From Nitrospira sp. (GTDB lineage Bacteria; Nitrospirota; Nitrospiria; Nitrospirales; Nitrospiraceae), in NCBI GenBank assembly GCA_005116895.1, contig SWDO01000004.1, positions 62,748 to 108,670 of the forward strand: a stretch of DNA of 45,923 nucleotides. Reading direction: 5' to 3'. The position numbers and the translations under genes are program-made. The notes under the pieces are model-generated. The model made no database searches and was not told the DNA's origin. It worked only from the letters and a program-made list of their open reading frames with translations. Below are positions 1 to 6,912 of the stretch, one piece after another; the stretch's first letter is position 1, and the number at the start of each line of letters is the position of its first letter.

Positions 1-65
1 AACGCAGAGGACGGTCCAAACACTCTTCTACGGAACATAGGAGGTTTCACACAAGGAGGTGCTCT

Positions 66-194
66 ATGAGTAACCTACATTTAAAGGACGTAAAGGATGA
101 CCTAACCCACGAGCCATCATGGGTGTATTTGTATGCCGCGCTGTTTATCGGGATTGTTGTATTTGCGCTCCTGTCCGCCGGTTTCATGGGATGA
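66..194 (+). CDS. 42-residue single-pass membrane peptide
   Basis: This short ORF has a strong ribosome binding site, AAGGAGGT at 53-60, five bases before the ATG. The product has a charged, acidic/basic N-terminal half (residues 1-18) and one hydrophobic helix of about 20 residues (about 20-40) rich in Tyr, Ala, Ile, Val and Leu, ending at a Gly-Phe-Met-Gly tail. I do not recognise a family. A near-perfect 10-bp hairpin follows 38 bases downstream, so it looks like a complete, independently terminated unit or the last gene of an upstream operon cut by the window edge. Small single-helix proteins of this kind often accompany respiratory or transport complexes, but no function can be assigned from sequence. 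Confidence 0.7.
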   Translation: MSNLHLKDVKDDLTHEPSWVYLYAALFIGIVVFALLSAGFMG

Positions 195-232
195 GCAGTT
201 ATCAGCAAATTGCCGCCAGGACAGGAAGACTG

Positions 233-260
233 GCCGGAGCCGTCTCCAAACGGCTCCGGC
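233..260 (+). terminator. Terminator-like hairpin after the 42-residue peptide gene
   Basis: A perfect 10-bp stem, GCCGGAGCCG (233-242) paired with CGGCTCCGGC (251-260), encloses an 8-base loop. It is followed by ACTGGTCTTTCCTTG, a weak T-rich stretch. It lies 38 bases after the stop of the small membrane peptide gene. The stem is very GC-rich and suits rho-independent termination, although the T tract is interrupted. Confidence 0.7.
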
Positions 261-427
261 ACTGGTCTTTCCTTGTGAATTTACAAAGAACCGACGCCCT
301 TCTCGCGGTATAGTAACGGTGGACGACTTCGGACACACCATCTGCGTTGACAGCCGCCGCCAATAGCTAGCCCGAATCGATGAGTGCGCCGTGCGACGGA
401 GGGAGAGAGAAACGTCCTTAGCCCACA

Positions 428-1795
428 TTATTCATGATCGAACCGATCAAGCCCCGCAAGCACATCCCGGACAAAGGCTGGATGGTCCCATGCATCCGGA
501 TATCGCGTGCGTCCCAGGCGAACGATGACGGCACCACGAGACGGCACGATCGTAACGAACTGCGCTTCGTGCCCCACCGCGTGAAAAGCAGGCGCTGGGA
601 GGCGAGCGTCCGCGCCGCCATATTCATCGGGGACCTGCAGCCAGAAATGCGCGCCGTAGCGCTTCATGTCGTCCGCCGGTGCGGGCGATGTCGTGTACGC
701 CACCCATCCTTCCGGAAGTACTCGCTCGTTGTTCCACACACCATCTTGCAGGTAAAGCGTCCCTAATCGCGCCCAGTCTCGGGCCGTCGCGTACATGTAC
801 GAGGAGCCCACAAACGTTCCACTGGCGTCGGTCTCCAGCACGGCGCTCGACATGCCGAGTCGCTCAAACAGGACGTGGCGCGGGAAGGCCAGGTACTCAG
901 CCTCATCGCGCAGCACATTGCGTATCACACGCGCGAGGATGTTGCTTGTGCCGCTGGAATACTGCCATCTCGTGCCCGGGGGAACGACCAGTTCCATTCT
1001 CGCCGCGAACGCAGCAGCGTCGCCTACCTCAAACAACATACGCATCAGATCCGACCGCGGGCTCGCCATCGCTTCCTCAAAGCGCAAGCCGCTGCTCATT
1101 CGGAGCAGGTGATCGAGGGTGATGGATGCCCTGGCGTCGCCCTTCTGCTGCCACTCTGGCATTGGGACGGGCGCGTCAAGCGCCAGGCGGCCTTGCATGA
1201 CCAGAATGCCGGCGAGGGCGTTCATCACGCTCTTGGTCATCGACCATCCGGCCATCGGAGTATCCGGCCCGATTCCGCTTGCGTATCGTTCCGCGACGAT
1301 GCTGCCTCGATACATAACGACCACTGCCAGCGTTCGACGAGGCCGCTCGGGATCGGGCTCTGAAAACGCGCGTGCCACTGCGGCCTCGAGTTCGCCGGTG
1401 TCATGCTGTACGAAGCCAGACGCTGCGATGGTCCTTTGGTAACGGCCTAACAGTGTCGGCGGCGTCAACCCGTCGAGGACGAGCGCACAACCAAGCCCTT
1501 CCCGATACACGGCACGACGAGCAACGCCCCCAGGCACGCTGGCTGTCACCGAATGCTGAGCAGAATCAATGGACGCGTGGATGTGCTGCAGGATGGCAAG
1601 ATCGTCAGCCTGAAGCTCGGTAAGGACGGCTGTGGGATCGCGTCCAGACACGAACACACCCGAGCACAGTGTTTTGGCTTTGTGAGCGACTCCGATCTCA
1701 ATTGCATCGACTGCAACCCTGCCACCGACCATAAGCACGACGGCGGAAGCCAAGCTGATCCCAAGGAATATCCGTCGTCGAGCGCACAGATTCAT
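428..1795 (-). CDS. Secreted serine hydrolase, beta-lactamase class C / NylB-like
   Basis: The 455-residue product belongs to the beta-lactamase/D-alanyl-D-alanine-carboxypeptidase/6-aminohexanoate-dimer hydrolase fold. The nucleophile motif SxxK is Ser185-Met-Thr-Lys188 (context GWSMTKSVMN). A Tyr-Ser-Ser triad at 279-281 (WQYSSGTSN) takes the place of the YxN motif, the arrangement found in NylB-like hydrolases and esterases. A distal Gly-His-Glu segment near residue 405 is where the third box is expected. An N-terminal hydrophobic stretch (about residues 9-25) after an Arg-rich start indicates export or membrane anchoring. Substrate cannot be told from sequence: a peptide, ester or amide hydrolase is likely, and beta-lactamase activity is less so. 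It stands alone, with no operon partner on its strand. Confidence 0.85.
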   Translation of the reverse strand: MNLCARRRIFLGISLASAVVLMVGGRVAVDAIEIGVAHKAKTLCSGVFVSGRDPTAVLTELQADDLAILQHIHASIDSAQHSVTASVPGGVARRAVYREGLGCALVLDGLTPPTLLGRYQRTIAASGFVQHDTGELEAAVARAFSEPDPERPRRTLAVVVMYRGSIVAERYASGIGPDTPMAGWSMTKSVMNALAGILVMQGRLALDAPVPMPEWQQKGDARASITLDHLLRMSSGLRFEEAMASPRSDLMRMLFEVGDAAAFAARMELVVPPGTRWQYSSGTSNILARVIRNVLRDEAEYLAFPRHVLFERLGMSSAVLETDASGTFVGSSYMYATARDWARLGTLYLQDGVWNNERVLPEGWVAYTTSPAPADDMKRYGAHFWLQVPDEYGGADARLPAPAFHAVGHEAQFVTIVPSRGAVIVRLGRTRYPDAWDHPAFVRDVLAGLDRFDHE

Positions 1796-1843
1796 GAGTT
1801 CTCGGTATGTCGTTCCTTGAGAGACTAAAAATGTTTAAGCCGT

Positions 1844-1976
1844 TCCGCATAAGAACCGGATCTGCCATTTCCTATCCACGTCACACACCTTTAATGGTCG
1901 TGAACAGTATCCCATCATCGACGGTGGTGCAATGCGTTACGGGCCATCGACCATGTATCACGGGTTCTTATGCGGA
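1844..1976. repeat. 133-bp segment bounded by 14-bp perfect inverted repeats
   Basis: TCCGCATAAGAACC at 1844-1857 is repeated inverted as GGTTCTTATGCGGA at 1963-1976. The 105 bases between show no ORF. The segment fills most of the 355-base gap between the serine hydrolase start and the small lipoprotein. It could be a minute non-autonomous element (MITE-like) or a pair of recombinase sites; no flanking target duplication was seen. Nothing else was recognised in 1796-2150 except the good ribosome binding site just before 2151. Confidence 0.55.
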
Positions 1977-2150
1977 TCGGTGTAATCCCCCCTTCTGGTA
2001 ACGGTCGGTCGTGTGCTTCCGCGTTGGGTCGAAAGACTACCATCAATACGGGATTAGATCTCATGAAGGTTAGGGCAGGATAGAAGTCTGACGCACTGGC
2101 TCATTGGTCAAGATCAAGTTCTTATTCACTCGCACGGAAAGGAGGCAACG

Positions 2151-2411
2151 ATGTTCATATTCGTGCAATCCCAAGAGGGTCATGGGCTTCACAATGGGTG
2201 CAAAGGTGCTCTCGCACTCGGCGCGTTGCTGTGGCTGATCCTGTCGCTGAGTGGCTGCTCCACGTCCCCCAAGGAATACGTTGTGGATTATACGCGCGGT
2301 AACGATTTGACAGCCCAGGGTTCACGCGAGCGTCCATGCCAGACGGAGGTACACTGCCGGACCCTTGCTGAGCGTGACGGGATGCGCTCGTATTGGATGG
2401 TCTATCAGTGA
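2151..2411 (+). CDS. Small predicted lipoprotein, 86 residues
   Basis: The ATG follows a clear ribosome binding site (AAAGGAGG, 6 bases upstream). The N-terminus is an unusually long signal region ending in a hydrophobic helix (about residues 20-34) and a lipobox Leu-Ser-Gly-Cys, with the lipidated Cys at residue 36. An internal Met is not available closer to the helix, so the 16 polar residues before it are retained. The mature part is only 50 residues, with two further cysteines (in a CQTEVHC context) that could form a disulfide. No family is recognised. It has no operon partner; the downstream DNA is degenerate. Confidence 0.6.
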   Translation: MFIFVQSQEGHGLHNGCKGALALGALLWLILSLSGCSTSPKEYVVDYTRGNDLTAQGSRERPCQTEVHCRTLAERDGMRSYWMVYQ

Positions 2412-2572
2412 GGGCAACAATGGCTTGAGCGTTCAGGAAAATCGCTGATGGCCGCTCTGTCCGATAGCAGTCGTGTACTACCGGAACGGGTTGATAGCTG
2501 ATTCTGACTGGAAGATTGAGTCTAAACGACGACGCCTCTTTCATCTTTCTTCCAGCATGGCCTTTTCTCGTT

Positions 2573-2684
2573 GCTTCACGTATCGTACGCGGCAATGGTT
2601 CGATTACAACAACACAATCTTCGCTTTCCCCCGGTTGATCAGGCATCGCCAGAAGGGCTTCTCACAGATACCGCCTTACACTGA
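2573..2684 (+). pseudogene. Decayed duplicate of the start of aat
   Basis: Bases 2573-2663 align without gaps to 3569-3659, which spans the start of the intact aat gene. The shared stretch includes the upstream GCTTCACGTATCGTACGCGG and, in frame from an ATG at 2595, codons giving LRFPPVDQASPEGLL exactly as in aat. After 23 codons the copy diverges and stops at 2682-2684. Many differences are synonymous or conservative, so this was once coding sequence. It is a 5' fragment only. The ParD/ParE pair lies between the two copies, so the duplication probably arose when that segment was inserted. The 2412-2572 stretch before it shows nothing recognisable. Confidence 0.8.
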
Positions 2685-2733
2685 ATTGCGCCGGATTATG
2701 CCGATTTTAGTGTATGTCGCTTTAGGCGCAATT
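2684..2733. repeat. 50-bp segment with 9-bp perfect inverted ends
   Basis: AATTGCGCC at 2684-2692 is mirrored by GGCGCAATT at 2725-2733. The interior is unlike its surroundings and begins exactly where homology to aat ends. It may be the end of a lost insertion sequence or simply a hairpin. The following stretch, 2734-2937, has no intact gene. On the minus strand 2814-2872 can be read as LVLPQLTRDQIQKLI, which resembles a helix found in C-terminal DNA-binding tails of several families, but it is too short to call. Confidence 0.4.
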
Positions 2734-2937
2734 ACGGTCTCAAGAGGACATGGAAACCATCTGGCGGATTGAGTCGTGCCAGTGATAGACACTTTCCCAT
2801 TATCCCTGTGTTCACGATCAGCTTCTGAATCTGATCGCGGGTGAGCTGCGGAAGCACCAGTTGCAAATCCTGAGGGTTGCTCCTCGAAGGGAAGTGCATG
2901 TCCATGCTTGGCGTGCCAACGCTTCACTCGCCTGTGG

Positions 2938-3228
2938 CTACACATGCCTCGTGACGCCCATGCGTTGGTGCAGCACACGCACGATCAGAACACCGTGGTC
3001 CTTCGGGATGTAAAAGACTACGTGGGATTGATACTCAACCCGCCGCAATCCCGGTGCCAGTTCATCGGCCTTCCGCCCCTGCGTCGGCTGCTCCGCCAGC
3101 ATCTGGAACCGCCCATGCAAACCGAGGAGATAGACCCGCGCCTGTTCCAGTCCAAAATGAATGATCGTGTATTCGTAGATGTCCTCGAGATCGGCAACGG
3201 CCTTCGACGAGAGACTATAACTGGCCAT
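2938..3228 (-). CDS. parE: ParE/RelE-family toxin
   Basis: The 96-residue product matches the ParE branch of the RelE/ParE fold: an N-terminal helical pair (SSKAVADLEDIYEYTIIHFG), the central RMLAEQP-like turn (here FQMLAEQPTQGRKADEL), the LRRVEYQSHVVFYIP strands and the C-terminal IVRVLHQRM strand. ParE toxins typically inhibit DNA gyrase, while RelE toxins cleave mRNA on the ribosome; sequence favours ParE. It lies downstream of, and overlaps by 14 bases, the antitoxin gene, the standard order for this type II module. A fully preserved frame suggests the module is still functional. Confidence 0.88.
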   Translation of the reverse strand: MASYSLSSKAVADLEDIYEYTIIHFGLEQARVYLLGLHGRFQMLAEQPTQGRKADELAPGLRRVEYQSHVVFYIPKDHGVLIVRVLHQRMGVTRHV

Positions 3229-3469
3229 TCGCCTTCAGCCGCGTTTCGACTTCCTCCATAATCTGCGGCACCGTACGGTCACTGACGCCGCTATCCAACC
3301 CCTCCTGAATGGCGTCCTTCAACGTCTGAAATTTGGCGTTGTCCTGATCGCGTCGGATCAAATCGCGGATATATTCGCTGTCGTTCGTGAACTTGCCACG
3401 TTCGATCTGGGCCTTGATCCATTGATCCTGTTGCTCCGTGACAGTGATCGTCTTGCGTGTAGTTCCCAT
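3215..3469 (-). CDS. parD: ParD-type antitoxin
   Basis: This 84-residue protein has the ParD layout: an N-terminal ribbon-helix-helix (RKTITVTEQQDQWIKAQIERG, then TNDSEYIRDLIRRDQ, about residues 5-42) that binds its own promoter, and a C-terminal acidic helix (about 45-80) that wraps the toxin. The ATG is preceded by GGAGG seven bases upstream. It is the first gene of a two-gene operon with parE. The AT-rich stretch 3480-3500 just upstream is the likely autoregulated promoter and operator. ParD is normally labile, neutralising the toxin and repressing the operon as a complex. Confidence 0.88.
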   Translation of the reverse strand: MGTTRKTITVTEQQDQWIKAQIERGKFTNDSEYIRDLIRRDQDNAKFQTLKDAIQEGLDSGVSDRTVPQIMEEVETRLKANGQL

Positions 3470-3590
3470 GGTGCAACCTCCGATGTATTCATACTATTGA
3501 TGCAGTTTAGCACGGTCTTGGGCATGCTAGAAGCCCGCAGTCTTCTCCTGACATAGTCTTTTTGCTCCGCTTCACGTATCGTACGCGGCG

Positions 3591-4280
3591 ATGATCCGTT
3601 TAAAACTACACGATCTTCGTTTCCCCCCGGTTGATCAGGCATCGCCGGAAGGGCTACTCGCCGTAGGAGGTGATCTTTGTCCGGAGCGGTTACTCCAGGC
3701 CTACCGTCACGGGATCTTCCCTTGGTACAACGACGATCAACCGATTCTCTGGTGGTCGCCAGATCCTCGCGCCGTATTGTTCCCTGACAAACTCCATATC
3801 TCACGCAGTCTCAAGCGAACCCTTCGTTCAAACGCGTTTACCCTCACCCTCGACACGTGTTTCCGAGAAGTCATGGCACAATGCGCAGGACCGCGCCCGC
3901 AGTATCCCGAGGGAGGCACCTGGATCACGGGAGACATGCTGGATGCCTATACACACTTGCACGAACTCGGCTACGCCCATTCGGTGGAAACATGGCAAGA
4001 TGATCGCCTGGTCGGAGGACTCTATGGTATCTCGCTTGGTAGCGCCTTCTTTGCCGAGTCGATGTTCACCAAAGTCGATGAGGCATCCAAAGTGGCGCTT
4101 GTGAAGCTCGTCACGCAACTTCAGGCCTGGAACTTTCGCCTCATCGATTGCCAGCAGTTCTCTCCCCATGTCAGCCGGTTCGGCGCGGAAGAGATTCCAC
4201 GATCAGTCTTCATCAACCATCTCACCCACGCGCTTACACTTCCAGACCGACGGGGACGATGGACGTTCGAAATCCTGTGA
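3591..4280 (+). CDS. aat: Leucyl/phenylalanyl-tRNA-protein transferase
   Basis: The 229-residue product is a full-length Aat. This cytoplasmic enzyme transfers Leu or Phe from aminoacyl-tRNA to N-terminal Arg/Lys of proteins, making them ClpS/ClpAP degradation substrates (N-end rule). Hallmarks seen are FPPVDQASPEGLLAVGGDL (11-29), GIFPWY (41-46), WWSPDPRAVL (54-63), the EGGTWI segment (about 106-111), the GGLYGISLGSAFFAESMF segment (142-159) and the C-terminal IDCQ. The first 23 codons and the 22 bases upstream are duplicated at 2573. The ATG is the only reasonable start; no strong Shine-Dalgarno is visible. A rhodanese gene follows on the same strand after 108 bases. Confidence 0.95.
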   Translation: MIRLKLHDLRFPPVDQASPEGLLAVGGDLCPERLLQAYRHGIFPWYNDDQPILWWSPDPRAVLFPDKLHISRSLKRTLRSNAFTLTLDTCFREVMAQCAGPRPQYPEGGTWITGDMLDAYTHLHELGYAHSVETWQDDRLVGGLYGISLGSAFFAESMFTKVDEASKVALVKLVTQLQAWNFRLIDCQQFSPHVSRFGAEEIPRSVFINHLTHALTLPDRRGRWTFEIL

Positions 4281-4388
4281 GCCATGGGACAAAGAAACAG
4301 GACACGCCATCACGTGCGCCGCGAACCGCATTTGACAGCCTTTTCCTCAGTCGCTTATGATTTGATCCAGCTACGAGGAGGACATCAC

Positions 4389-4709
4389 ATGAGTTTTGTC
4401 ATTACGCCGAAAGAACTGAAATCACGAATCGATAAAGGGGATAAGCTGGTGCTGTTGGATGTACGGGAGCCTTGGGAAAACCAGCTCGCGAAGCTGGATA
4501 ACTCTCTCCTCATTCCACTTGGCACGTTACCCAATTCACTGTCCCAGTTGGATAAAAATACCGAAATTATCGCCTACTGCCATCATGGGATGCGAAGCGG
4601 AGACGCCACAGGCTTTCTCCTCCAGCAGGGATTCTCGAACGTGAAGAATTTGATTGGCGGCATCGATGCCTGGTCAATCCAAGTTGATGGGAGCGTCCCG
4701 CGATACTGA
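4389..4709 (+). CDS. Single-domain rhodanese (sulfurtransferase)
   Basis: This is a 106-residue cytoplasmic rhodanese of the PspE/GlpE size class. The domain fills the whole protein: LLDVREPWE at 22-30, and the active-site loop Cys64-His-His-Gly-Met-Arg69, whose Cys carries the persulfide. The ATG at 4389 is chosen because GAGGAG lies 8 bases upstream; the reading frame is open further back, but that part overlaps poorly conserved DNA. Rhodaneses move sulfur from thiosulfate or cysteine-derived persulfide to acceptors. No partner gene nearby indicates the acceptor. Confidence 0.9.
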   Translation: MSFVITPKELKSRIDKGDKLVLLDVREPWENQLAKLDNSLLIPLGTLPNSLSQLDKNTEIIAYCHHGMRSGDATGFLLQQGFSNVKNLIGGIDAWSIQVDGSVPRY

Positions 4710-4787
4710 TCGGGTAAGCTCTGTAAGACACTGGTAGTCGCGAGTCGGCAGCTTCGTCTGAGGGCCTACCAGTTGGCGGGTGGTCGT

Positions 4788-4807
4788 CCTGCCTGTAGGC
4801 CGGCAGG
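4788..4807. terminator. Short hairpin between convergent genes
   Basis: CCTGCC (4788-4793) can pair with GGCAGG (4802-4807) between the rhodanese and the oppositely oriented epimerase gene, immediately before the epimerase stop. There is no T tract on either side, so a role as a bidirectional terminator is only possible. Confidence 0.3.
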
Positions 4808-5731
4808 CTAGCGGCTCTTCCCTTGGAAAAATTCTACCGTCTGCTTCAGCCCTTCGGCAAGGTCCACCTTGACCTCCCACCCAAGTTCTTGTTTGATCCT
4901 TGACGGATCCACCACACTGCGAATCTGCTCACCGACTTTGGCTGGGCCATGCACTTCCTTGACGCTCGACGCCGTCAGGCCGGCGAGCATCCGGAACAAC
5001 TCATTGACGGATGTCTCGGCTCCGGTTCCGACGTTATACACTCCATGCGCATCCTGCCCCATGGCGGCCAGGTTGGCTTCGGCCACGTCGTCCACGAATA
5101 CGAAATCACGCGTTTGACGGCCGTTTCCATGAATGATGGGCTGTTCGTTGTTCAACATCTTTTGAATGAAGATGGCAATGACCCCTGCCTCTCCTTCGGG
5201 ATCCTGTCTCGGTCCATACACGTTGGCATATCGGAGGCTGACGACCGGAATCCCGCTGACCCGCTGGAAGTAGGATAAGTAATGTTCGCCGCATAACTTA
5301 CTGATGCCATAGGGCGAGAGCGGGTTGGTGGCGTGAGATTCCGAGGCTGGAACCGTCTCCTGTTCACCATAGATCGCACCACCGGAAGAGGAGAACACGA
5401 CCTTTCGGCAGCCATACCGAACGGCTTGCTGCAACACGTTCATGGTTCCCAAGACATTGATCTGCGCATCGAACACCGGATCGTCTATCGAACGAGGGAC
5501 ACTGATCTGCGCCGCAAGGTGGAGAACAATGTTGGGCCGTTCATTGCGAAACACCCGTTCAAGACGCCAGCTCGTAATGTCGGTCTTGTAGAGACTCGCC
5601 GCACGGTTGACATTCTTCCGCTTGCCGGTGGCCAGATTGTCGACAATGACAACTTGATGCCCCTCTTCAACGAGTCGGTCCACCACATGAGACCCGATAA
5701 ACCCTGCGCCACCCGTGACGAGTACTTTCAT
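4808..5731 (-). CDS. NAD-dependent nucleotide-sugar epimerase/dehydratase
   Basis: A 307-residue extended short-chain dehydrogenase. The Rossmann NAD-binding motif is at residues 6-13 (TGGAGFIG), the acidic ribose-binding position is in VIVDNL, and the catalytic Tyr-x-x-x-Lys is Tyr141/Lys145 (SPYGISKLCGE), with the preceding Ser residues in FSSSGGAIYG. Features such as AQISVPRSIDDP and RYANVYGPRQDP are typical of UDP-glucose/UDP-N-acetylglucosamine 4-epimerase-like enzymes. The start at 5731 is chosen over an upstream Met because AGGAGGG precedes it by 5 bases. It probably supplies a sugar for cell-surface polysaccharide, but no glycosyltransferase is adjacent and the exact substrate is open. 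Confidence 0.85.
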   Translation of the reverse strand: MKVLVTGGAGFIGSHVVDRLVEEGHQVVIVDNLATGKRKNVNRAASLYKTDITSWRLERVFRNERPNIVLHLAAQISVPRSIDDPVFDAQINVLGTMNVLQQAVRYGCRKVVFSSSGGAIYGEQETVPASESHATNPLSPYGISKLCGEHYLSYFQRVSGIPVVSLRYANVYGPRQDPEGEAGVIAIFIQKMLNNEQPIIHGNGRQTRDFVFVDDVAEANLAAMGQDAHGVYNVGTGAETSVNELFRMLAGLTASSVKEVHGPAKVGEQIRSVVDPSRIKQELGWEVKVDLAEGLKQTVEFFQGKSR

Positions 5732-5770
5732 TGGCCCTCCTGAATGAACGCTCAGCAATTACGACAGACT

Positions 5771-6541
5771 TTACATACCATGAAACGGGGTATCGTACTC
5801 AAAGATTGCTAATATTTCCTGGTTGCCTTTTTTCCCTTTGATTGGCGACGCGACGGTCCCCATGGTCTTTAGCCCCTTATCCGCTGCGAATTGGACGATT
5901 CTCTGAACAGCTTCCTCTCGCTGTGCGTCATCACGCACGATGCCGCCCCGACCGACTTGGCCCTTGCCGACTTCAAACTGCGGTTTGATCAAGGCGATAA
6001 CACGGGCTGGAGCACGGAGAAACGGCAGGATGGGCGGAAGCACCTTCGTCAATGAAATAAACGACACATCAATGACGACCAGATCAACTGGCTCAGGGAT
6101 GGCAGAAGGAGGCAGATAGCGAATGTTGGTCCGCTCACTCAGCACGACACGTGGGTCTTGTCGGAGCCGCCAATCAAATTGACCGTAGCCCACGTCAACC
6201 GCGTAGACCTTCGCAGCCCCCCGTTTGAGCAAACAGTCGGTGAACCCTCCGGTCGAGCACCCCACATCGAGACAAATCAGTCCTTGGGGAGCGATCGAAT
6301 AGGCGTCCAGCGCTGCCTCCAGTTTTTCGCCCCCTCGGCTGACGAACGGCTGGGTCTCGCCGATCATCTCGATGACCGCATCGACTGGAATCACTCTGGA
6401 CGGTTTGTCGACGATCGCTCCGTTACTTCGGACCTTTCCCGCGAGAATCATCCGGATCGCGGCGTCTCGACTCTGCACTAATCCCCGAGCCGCCAGCACA
6501 TGGTCACAACGATCCCTATCGCGTCGTCTGTTCATAGTCAT
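5771..6541 (-). CDS. tlyA: TlyA-family rRNA 2'-O-methyltransferase
   Basis: This 256-residue protein combines an N-terminal S4 RNA-binding domain (about 13-70; LAARGLVQSRDAAIRMILAG) with an FtsJ/RrmJ-type methyltransferase domain. The SAM motif is VGCSTGGFTDCLL at about 93-105, followed by VDVGYGQ, VVIDVSFISL and the lysine in LIKPQFE. TlyA enzymes methylate 2'-hydroxyls of cytidines in 16S and/or 23S rRNA. The gene is followed on the same strand by xseB and xseA upstream, the order tlyA near xse genes seen in many bacteria. TlyA was once described as a hemolysin; the rRNA methyltransferase role is the better supported one. Confidence 0.92.
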   Translation of the reverse strand: MTMNRRRDRDRCDHVLAARGLVQSRDAAIRMILAGKVRSNGAIVDKPSRVIPVDAVIEMIGETQPFVSRGGEKLEAALDAYSIAPQGLICLDVGCSTGGFTDCLLKRGAAKVYAVDVGYGQFDWRLRQDPRVVLSERTNIRYLPPSAIPEPVDLVVIDVSFISLTKVLPPILPFLRAPARVIALIKPQFEVGKGQVGRGGIVRDDAQREEAVQRIVQFAADKGLKTMGTVASPIKGKKGNQEILAIFEYDTPFHGM

Positions 6542-6597
6542 GAGAATCGCAACGGGGGAAAGATGAGAAAAGGGATGATGCGCAGAAGAGCAACCTG

Positions 6598-6861
6598 TTA
6601 TGAATCTTCAGCGGAACCCTGGACATCAATGTCATCGGAGGTGAAGGCGCGTAGTTGTTTTTTTCCATTCTTATCCTGGACGAGCACCTCGACTTTCCGT
6701 TCAGCGTCCTCCAATACCTTTAAGCAATTCCTCGACAGCCGGATGCCTTCCTCGAAAATCTTCAAGGATTCATCCAGTGGCAGATCTCCATTCTCTAACT
6801 CACCCACAATGGCTTCCAATCTGGCCATCGCTTGTTCGAACTTCACCCCAGCCACAACCAT
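6598..6861 (-). CDS. xseB: Exodeoxyribonuclease VII small subunit
   Basis: The 87-residue helical protein shows the XseB signature: FEQAMARLEAIVGELENGDLPLDESLKIFEEGIRL (split over residues 8-42), then a basic coiled segment. Several copies bind one XseA to form exonuclease VII, which degrades single-stranded DNA in both directions. The C-terminus is a 20-residue acidic tail. The Shine-Dalgarno AAGGAG ends only one base before the ATG at 6861, so the GTG two codons later (6855) has better spacing and may be the true start. It sits 51 bases after xseA on the same strand and is clearly co-transcribed. Confidence 0.92.
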   Translation of the reverse strand: MVVAGVKFEQAMARLEAIVGELENGDLPLDESLKIFEEGIRLSRNCLKVLEDAERKVEVLVQDKNGKKQLRAFTSDDIDVQGSAEDS

Positions 6862-6912
6862 TCTCCTTTCACGCCAACCTTCGGCCCATTATAACGAAGT
6901 CCCAGCGGGCTT

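Noticed and set aside
2473..2772. 99-residue plus-strand frame
   Set aside because: It crosses the decayed aat copy in a different frame from the real one and continues into the inverted-repeat segment; no ribosome binding site.
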